Below, piece by piece: positions 6,742-11,143 of a stretch of 11,143 bases of DNA. Origin of the DNA: Armatimonadetes bacterium UBA5352 (lineage in GTDB: Bacteria; Armatimonadota; Zipacnadia; Zipacnadales; UBA5352); NCBI GenBank assembly GCA_002411015.1, contig DHPY01000069.1, positions 38,275-49,417 on the forward strand, in the 5' to 3' direction. Under the pieces are notes generated by a model, which was given only the letters and a program-made list of their open reading frames with translations, had not been told where the DNA came from and did no database searches. How positions within the stretch are numbered: the stretch's first letter is position 1; every line of letters begins with the position of its first letter. A program made the translations under genes and the position numbers.

Positions 6742-9612
6742 CTACACTCTCACCAGCCTCCCCCCGAAGCCCGCGCCGTCGTGGCAGAGCACGCTGATCG
6801 TCGTCATGCCATCCGCCCGCTCGGCGACCGTCATCTCCTCGGCCGCGTCCGCCAGCCGCCAGTTGCCACGCAGCGTCACGCGAAGCTCCCGCGGCACGCT
6901 CACGTGCTCCTCGTTGAGGTTCAGGTCCGCGTCTGAGGCGCTCAGCCACCAGCCATCGCCGTCGGGCTCGAGCATCAGCAGACAGCGGCGATCCACGCTC
7001 GCCACCGGCAGATCACCCGTGATCTCCCCCGGCTGGAGCAGCGCCAGCGCGAGCAGCCCGCTCTGCCGGTCGCGCACGATATGCGCCACAGCGTCACGCT
7101 GCAGCACCTCCCACGGAAGCTCGCCCCCGGCCATCGCCGCCATGCGCTCGGGCGTGGCGTTCATCACCACCGCATACTCGTAGCCCGCATCCTGCGGCCT
7201 CACGCCGTGGTTGAGCCACGCGCTCGCGAAGTCGCCCTCGGTGTCGGTGGTGTCGTCCGTGTCGCGCGAGAGCTGGTGCGCACGCTCGATGTGCACCTGT
7301 GCCCCCGCCGGCACCAGGTAGCCGGTGCCGATCGTGTCGAGCAGCCAGTGCACCCGGTCAGATGCGAGATCGCGGGAGACCTCAAGCCCCGTCAGCCGCT
7401 CGCCATCAACCACGATCGGCAGTTCCGGGTCGGGCAGGTGGCGCTGGAAGAGGTTCGTCAGGATCGGGTAGTCGGTCTCGTCCGCGCGGATGCCCGAGCC
7501 GAGGCAGACGATCGTGTCGCCGAGGAAGACGTAGCTCTTCGCCGCGCGCAGGCCCGGCGCGGCCCACTCCGGCCCCTCGATGAAGGTCGCGAGGATGCCG
7601 TCGCGCCCGCGGTGGCTCAGCCCGCCGCCGAACGAGTCGCTGATGCTCGTGTGGCTCGTGCCGCGCTTCTGCGTGCACAGCACCTCCACCGGCAGGTGCG
7701 GCACGGTGGTGCCGTCGAAGCGGCTCCAGTCCCAGCCGTCTCGGGCGTACCCGCTCCCTGCCAGCGAGACCGGATCGCCGCCCGCGAGCAGCGTGAGATC
7801 GCCCCAGCCCACGAACGAGCCGTAGGCGTTCACGCGGTCGTAGATCTCCGTGCTCCAGAACCAGCGGGTGTTCGCGTGCGCCACCGCGAGCCAGTTGTCC
7901 CGGCGGTGCGCCGTGATGCCCGCGTAGGGCATCGTGAGGTTGCCCTGCGGGGTCGGCTCACGGCTCACGTCGCGGCCGGGGAAGGGATCCTCCGCGGGCG
8001 GCTCGGTCAGCAGCCGCAGATGCGCCGCAGCAAGCTCAGGATCGAGGTCCTCGTCACCCGTGCCCGGCCCGGCCTGCGCCATCAGGCGGTAGACCGAGTC
8101 GCGGTTGCGCCCGCCGCTGAACGGGTGGCGCCCGTGCATCGTGAACGGCACGTCCAGCAGGTTCGAGTAGAAGCGCAGGTTCATCAGGTAGAGCTTCACG
8201 CGCGCGAGTGCCTCAGGCGTGGCTTCCCACGGCGTGTCGTCGAGCGCATTGAGCGTGCTCATCATCACGGGCAGGTCATAGCTGGCATAGGCGAAGTAAT
8301 GGGCGCCGTGGTGGTAGGCGGAGCCGTCGGGCTTGAAGCCATCGGCGGCATGCGCGAGGATCATCCTCGAGAGCCGGTCGGCGAAGCTGGCGATCCAGTG
8401 GGCGCGCACCAGCGGGTCGGGCTGCATGACTGCGCCGGAAAGCTGCCGCGGAGCCGTGATACCCAGCTCATCGAGGTTAACGTGCAGCGGCGCATCTGCG
8501 TCGAGGATCTCCGAGACGCCCCAGTTGTAGTCAAAGAATGCCGCATCGCGCTCGCCGCGCCCTGCCTCGCGCACCGGCTCGCGCATCCAGAGCATCGCGT
8601 CGGCGAGGTTCCTGCCGTCGTAGCCTCCGTAGCGGTTGCCCGAGCCCGCCACGAGGCCCTGATCGGCGAGGTGGTCGGAGAGCAGCAGATACCACTCCGC
8701 AAGCTGCGCGCGCTGCGCATCGTCGGTGGAGGCGTGGTAGGTCGCGGCAATGAGGCGCATCGTGGCGCTGATCTGTGCCGGGCTGCCGGGCGGATCGGGT
8801 ACACCCGCGCTCTCGTAGAGCCCGGGCAGCATCACGACCGGCGCGCCGCGGATACCGCGCTCATCGCGCACCACGCGCTGTGCCTCGAAAGCCGCCCGGT
8901 GCTCGGCCATCCGCTCGTCGGAGACGACGCCCTGCGCGAGCGTCCAGGGGTCCACCGCGGCGGCGACCTTCGCCAGCCCCGCCTCGATCTCCGGCGTCAG
9001 CGCCTCGGGCTTCGGCGCCGCAAGCCGCACCTCGTCGGCGCTCACCGGCTGCCACGCGAACTCGCGCTCAGGGATCGAGGCCTGGCGGTAGTCGGTGATC
9101 CCATTGTAGACCACGAGGTCCACGAAGAGTATGCCCTCGCCCGCCCCGGGCGCCGCGATGCGGATCGTGTCGGTGTTCTCGGGCACGGTGCCCTCGAACT
9201 CGTTGTCCCAGCGGTAGTGCAGCACCGCCCGCCGCCATCCGGCGAAGCCGAGAGGGAAGCGGAAGAGGCCCGGCTCCGCGCCGGGCGCCTCGAAGCGCAC
9301 CTCCACTGCGCCCTGCGAGGGCTCCTCGCAGTAGAGCCAGATGGCGAAGGCCGCCTTGTGGTAGCCGCCGTAGCCGCCGGTCCGGCGGACGTCGCCGATG
9401 CCGTGGCTGACCGCGATCTCCTCGCCCGCGCGCCAGTCCCACCGCAGCGACTGCGCCCCGTGCTTGAAGTGCGCGTCGCTGATGCTCAGCGAATCAGGGC
9501 GCGTAGCGAGCCATTCGGCGGGCACGCCAGCCTCGAAGGACTCATACATAGGCTCCTGCGCCGACACTGCGCCCGCGGCGAGCAGCATGACAAGGCCGAT
9601 CGATCGGATCAT
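6742..9612 (-). CDS. secreted polysaccharide lyase family 8, chondroitin ABC lyase-like
   Basis: This 956-aa enzyme should cleave uronic-acid polysaccharides such as chondroitin or dermatan sulfate or hyaluronan by beta-elimination. A signal peptide (1-18, ending AVSA) precedes a carbohydrate-binding-like N-terminal domain (about 22-175: YESFEAGVPAEWLATRPDSL, then HFKHGAQSLRWDW). An alpha/alpha toroid spans roughly 200-545, a beta super-sandwich about 560-800, and a C-terminal beta domain follows. By eye, all four catalytic residues of Proteus chondroitinase ABC I (H501, Y508, R560, E653) are matched: H435 and Y442 in AYHHGAHYFAYAS, R495 in HGRHPF, and E589 in WSTEIY. Further matches are MPYAGITAHRRDNW and GTTVPHLPVEVL. 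Length fits the family (about 1000 aa). ATG 9612 has GGAGGT five bases upstream. No sulfatase or unsaturated glucuronyl hydrolase is in view. Exact substrate is unknown. Confidence 0.9.
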   Translation of the reverse strand: MIRSIGLVMLLAAGAVSAQEPMYESFEAGVPAEWLATRPDSLSISDAHFKHGAQSLRWDWRAGEEIAVSHGIGDVRRTGGYGGYHKAAFAIWLYCEEPSQGAVEVRFEAPGAEPGLFRFPLGFAGWRRAVLHYRWDNEFEGTVPENTDTIRIAAPGAGEGILFVDLVVYNGITDYRQASIPEREFAWQPVSADEVRLAAPKPEALTPEIEAGLAKVAAAVDPWTLAQGVVSDERMAEHRAAFEAQRVVRDERGIRGAPVVMLPGLYESAGVPDPPGSPAQISATMRLIAATYHASTDDAQRAQLAEWYLLLSDHLADQGLVAGSGNRYGGYDGRNLADAMLWMREPVREAGRGERDAAFFDYNWGVSEILDADAPLHVNLDELGITAPRQLSGAVMQPDPLVRAHWIASFADRLSRMILAHAADGFKPDGSAYHHGAHYFAYASYDLPVMMSTLNALDDTPWEATPEALARVKLYLMNLRFYSNLLDVPFTMHGRHPFSGGRNRDSVYRLMAQAGPGTGDEDLDPELAAAHLRLLTEPPAEDPFPGRDVSREPTPQGNLTMPYAGITAHRRDNWLAVAHANTRWFWSTEIYDRVNAYGSFVGWGDLTLLAGGDPVSLAGSGYARDGWDWSRFDGTTVPHLPVEVLCTQKRGTSHTSISDSFGGGLSHRGRDGILATFIEGPEWAAPGLRAAKSYVFLGDTIVCLGSGIRADETDYPILTNLFQRHLPDPELPIVVDGERLTGLEVSRDLASDRVHWLLDTIGTGYLVPAGAQVHIERAHQLSRDTDDTTDTEGDFASAWLNHGVRPQDAGYEYAVVMNATPERMAAMAGGELPWEVLQRDAVAHIVRDRQSGLLALALLQPGEITGDLPVASVDRRCLLMLEPDGDGWWLSASDADLNLNEEHVSVPRELRVTLRGNWRLADAAEEMTVAERADGMTTISVLCHDGAGFGGRLVRV

Positions 9613-9617
9613 CGTCT

Positions 9618-9623
9618 ACCTCC
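9618..9623 (-). promoter_or_regulatory. ribosome binding site of the lyase gene
   Basis: On the minus strand GGAGGT lies five bases before the ATG ending at 9612, supporting this start and the signal peptide it gives. Confidence 0.75.
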
Positions 9624-9643
9624 GGTGGCCGGTAGATAGCGTC

Positions 9644-9668
9644 GGAGCGGCTGAAGCCCCTCCGCTCC
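9644..9668 (-). promoter_or_regulatory. hairpin in the lyase mRNA leader
   Basis: GGAGCGG 9644-9650 pairs with CCGCTCC 9662-9668 around eleven bases. An alternative small hairpin GGCT/AGCC (9649-9652 with 9655-9658) uses overlapping bases, so two folds compete. The element lies about 20 bases upstream of the ribosome binding site on the minus strand and could influence translation or be a remnant palindromic repeat. Confidence 0.4.
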
Positions 9669-9701
9669 ATACGGCTGGACAGTGGCACGCCCCGTTCACC
9701 C

Positions 9702-9820
9702 GGAGGGGCCGCACGAGCGTTGCGAGCGCAGCGGGCAACGCGAGGTCGGCCCATGGTCGTTTGCACGCGCCGGGCCGACCTCAGCGCCCTCCTTCGTCGG
9801 GCGCTTCGTGCGGCCCCTCC
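9702..9820. repeat. 119-bp perfect four-way-junction palindromic element
   Basis: Four perfect stems nest without a single unpaired base at the junction: an outer stem of 15 bp (9702-9716 with 9806-9820), a hairpin of 7 bp (9717-9723 with 9735-9741, loop 11), a central stem of 11 bp (9742-9752 with 9772-9782, loop 19) and a hairpin of 7 bp (9783-9789 with 9799-9805, loop 9). It fills the gap between the oxidoreductase and lyase genes, whose only other content is the hairpin at 9644-9668. It contains no supported ORF. It could act as DNA (a folding mobile or REP-like repeat) or as structured RNA in the minus-strand transcript. I see no flanking target duplication. Confidence 0.75.
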
Positions 9821-9838
9821 CTCGGATGACCGGCTACC

Positions 9839-9866
9839 CCCTTCACCCTTCACCATTCACCATTGC
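9839..9866. repeat. degenerate heptamer array across the oxidoreductase stop codon
   Basis: Four seven-base units follow each other: CCCTTCA (9839-9845), CCCTTCA (9846-9852), CCATTCA (9853-9859) and the divergent CCATTGC (9860-9866). On the minus strand they read TGAATGG and TGAAGGG, and the last TGA is the stop of the oxidoreductase gene. The array codes the final MVNGEG residues, which look like read-in repeat sequence rather than conserved protein. Confidence 0.5.
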
Positions 9867-10946
9867 CCGGTAGTCCGGCACTTCGACCGGCTCGCCGCCG
9901 TTCTCGGCGGAGAGGTGGGCACATATCCCGGGGACGGAGTAGTCGAGGCCGCGGTAGACGTCTATCTTCGGCTGCGTGTCATCCACGATGCAGCGCACGA
10001 AGTCGTTGCACATGAAGTACTCACTGGTGCCGTGGCCGCCGGCGGTGGCCTCGGGCGGGGCGCCGGTGTGGGAGCTGCTCAGCGGCAGGCGCATCGGGCC
10101 CTGCAGGTTGTCCGTGCGCTCGGTATAGAGCATGTGGTCGCCGCCGGCACCGCCGCGCGGTCCCTCGAGATAGCCCTGGGTGCCGTAGACGACCATCCAG
10201 TGCATGGAGGGCTGGCGCGCGATGCTGAAGCCGACGAGGATCTTCGCGACCGCGCCGGATGCGCACCTGAAAACTCCGACCTCCATGTCGATCGTGCCCC
10301 CCTCGGGCATGACGTTGCTGCCGGTATGCATCCCGACCGCGGAGACCACGCGCGTATCCATGATCTCCAGGATCGGCCCAAGGTCGTGGGTGCAGTAGTG
10401 GATCGGGGGCAGCGACGCACGCCACGTGAGGCCCCTCTCCGAGCCGGCGGTCATCCCGTCGAAGCGGTCATGCATCAGCGGCCGGCAGTCGTGGATGTAC
10501 TCCCCCTCAGCGTAGATCGGCTTGCCGATGTCGCCGCGCTTCACCATCTGCTCGTAGGTCTCGATGTAGGCGAAGTAACACATGTTCTCGGCGAACATGT
10601 ACTTGAGGCCCGAGCGCTCGACGCCGCGGGCAAGCTGCTCGGCCTCGTCGAGGTCGAAGGCGGCCGGCACCTCGCTCATCACGTGCTTGCCCTCGCTCAT
10701 CGCCTCCAGCGCATGCCGCACGTGCAGCGGAGCGGGGGTGGCGACGACAATCGCGTCAATATCCGCCCTGCACAGCTCAGAGTAGTCCTCGAAGTACATT
10801 GGCGCATCGAACTCGTCAGCCACGCTCTTTGCGCGCCCCGGCTCGAGATCGCAGACCGCCGCAAGCTCACACTCGCGGTGGTGGCTGAACACCCGAACGA
10901 AGCCCATCCCGCGCCGCAGTCCCGCAACGCCAATCCGAAGAGCCAT
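9843..10946 (-). CDS. Gfo/Idh/MocA-family oxidoreductase (GH109-like variant)
   Basis: This 367-aa protein has an N-terminal Rossmann fold (MALRIGVAGLRRG; acidic residue at the end of beta-2 in AAVCDLEPGRA; AIVVATPAPLHVRHALEA) and a C-terminal alpha/beta domain typical of NAD(P)-dependent Gfo/Idh/MocA enzymes acting on sugars, inositols or sugar acids. The usual EKP motif is EVPAA here (92-96), so the catalytic lysine is replaced by valine. YCTHDLGPILEI (184-195) and AENMCYF (119-125) recall the NAD-dependent GH109 glycosidases and related subgroups. It may thus be a redox-assisted glycosidase or an atypical dehydrogenase. ATG 10946 is chosen because AGGAGG lies seven bases upstream; the adjacent in-frame GTG 10949 would leave four. 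It is transcribed toward the lyase gene 230 bp downstream, so a shared role in glycan use is plausible but unproven. Confidence 0.85.
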   Translation of the reverse strand: MALRIGVAGLRRGMGFVRVFSHHRECELAAVCDLEPGRAKSVADEFDAPMYFEDYSELCRADIDAIVVATPAPLHVRHALEAMSEGKHVMSEVPAAFDLDEAEQLARGVERSGLKYMFAENMCYFAYIETYEQMVKRGDIGKPIYAEGEYIHDCRPLMHDRFDGMTAGSERGLTWRASLPPIHYCTHDLGPILEIMDTRVVSAVGMHTGSNVMPEGGTIDMEVGVFRCASGAVAKILVGFSIARQPSMHWMVVYGTQGYLEGPRGGAGGDHMLYTERTDNLQGPMRLPLSSSHTGAPPEATAGGHGTSEYFMCNDFVRCIVDDTQPKIDVYRGLDYSVPGICAHLSAENGGEPVEVPDYRAMVNGEG

Positions 10947-10953
10947 CACACGT

Positions 10954-10959
10954 CCTCCT
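10954..10959 (-). promoter_or_regulatory. ribosome binding site of the oxidoreductase gene
   Basis: On the minus strand AGGAGG lies seven bases before ATG 10946-10944 and four before the adjacent GTG 10949-10947, favouring the ATG. Confidence 0.75.
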
Positions 10960-11015
10960 GTTCACGCTCGCCCTGCGCCATCTGAGGGGGGTGTTGAGCG
11001 TGGGAGACGGCGATT

Positions 11016-11050
11016 CCTCCTGCGGGAGGCCGTACATGCCGCGGGCCCGC
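11016..11050. repeat. short palindromes upstream of the oxidoreductase gene
   Basis: CCTCC 11016-11020 pairs with GGAGG 11025-11029 around TGCG, and GCGGGCCCGC 11041-11050 is a perfect ten-base palindrome. The first shares the CCTGCGG core with the inner hairpin at 11110-11123. They lie in the leader of the minus-strand gene. I see no clear promoter boxes in 10960-11143 on either strand. Confidence 0.45.
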
Positions 11051-11069
11051 TTGCTGGTGGTCGAAAGGA

Positions 11070-11140
11070 GGCGCCTTCACAGCCCTCCAGGAGGGGCTGC
11101 TTTCGCCGACGCCGCCTGCGGCGGAGGCGAAAGTGGCGCC
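11070..11140. repeat. branched palindromic region at the right edge
   Basis: GGCGCC 11070-11075 can pair with GGCGCC 11135-11140, enclosing two hairpins: CAGCCC 11080-11085 with GGGCTG 11094-11099, and TTTCGCC 11101-11107 with GGCGAAA 11126-11132. The second continues across a GA/GA internal loop into CGCCG 11110-11114 with CGGCG 11119-11123. It resembles the four-way element at 9702-9820 in layout but is less perfect. The window ends three bases later, so an extension outside cannot be judged. Confidence 0.5.
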
Positions 11141-11143
11141 CGA

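Noticed and set aside
7081..9639. Very long plus-strand open frame (852 codons) opposite the lyase gene
   Set aside because: Its product is rich in R, H, V and A with no recognisable motif, and it is antisense to a well-supported PL8 gene with signal peptide, ribosome binding site and catalytic residues. High GC content explains the open frame.
9702..9820. tRNA or tmRNA gene, suggested by the cloverleaf shape
   Set aside because: Arm lengths (15, 7, 11, 7 bp) and loop sizes are wrong, there is no T-loop consensus or anticodon-like loop, and no CCA end.
9720..10985. Long plus-strand open frame opposite the oxidoreductase gene
   Set aside because: It runs through the palindromic element and the antisense of a clear Gfo/Idh/MocA gene, and its product has no domain character.

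Overview
The window comes from a GC-rich bacterial genome with Shine-Dalgarno-led genes and GTG/TTG starts. Nothing in it fixes the taxon. A long MutL-type ATPase operon beside a secreted polysaccharide lyase and a Gfo/Idh/MocA oxidoreductase is a style I associate with uncultivated Armatimonadota, Chloroflexota and similar lineages. That is a guess, not a result. There is no phage, IS transposase, CRISPR array, tRNA or rRNA.

Left part (about 1-6741, plus strand): a six-gene operon. It encodes a cytoplasmic actin-fold (ASKHA) ATPase of the MutL/GlmL family (100-1953), a soluble protein with a barrel-sandwich-like region and a KOW/SH3-like end (1950-3092), a signal-peptide/DUF6754-type bitopic protein (3089-4327), a six-helix membrane protein (4335-5000), a two-helix protein with a large extracytoplasmic domain (4997-5842) and another polytopic membrane protein (5905-6621). 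Four-base start/stop overlaps join genes 1-2, 2-3 and 4-5. A rho-independent terminator closes the unit at 6685-6710. No cobalamin-dependent mutase subunit is present, so the MutL protein appears to serve something other than glutamate mutase. The set looks like an undescribed envelope machine: a cytoplasmic ATPase plus adaptor, an integral membrane core and two extracytoplasmic domains.

Right part (6742-10946, minus strand, convergent): a Gfo/Idh/MocA-family oxidoreductase (or GH109-like enzyme) followed by a secreted PL8 chondroitin-ABC-lyase-like enzyme that keeps the full catalytic tetrad. Together they suggest breakdown of uronic-acid polysaccharides.

The non-coding DNA is rich in structure. 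Between the two minus-strand genes, 9702-9820 folds on paper into a perfect four-way junction: stems of 15, 7, 11 and 7 bp with no unpaired base at the junction. A second branched palindromic region lies at 11070-11140 at the right edge. A 10-bp hairpin sits over the stop codon of the last operon gene, with a repeated arm 35 bp downstream. A degenerate heptamer array covers the stop codon of the oxidoreductase gene. These look like parts of a dispersed palindromic repeat family, which a genome-wide search could confirm.
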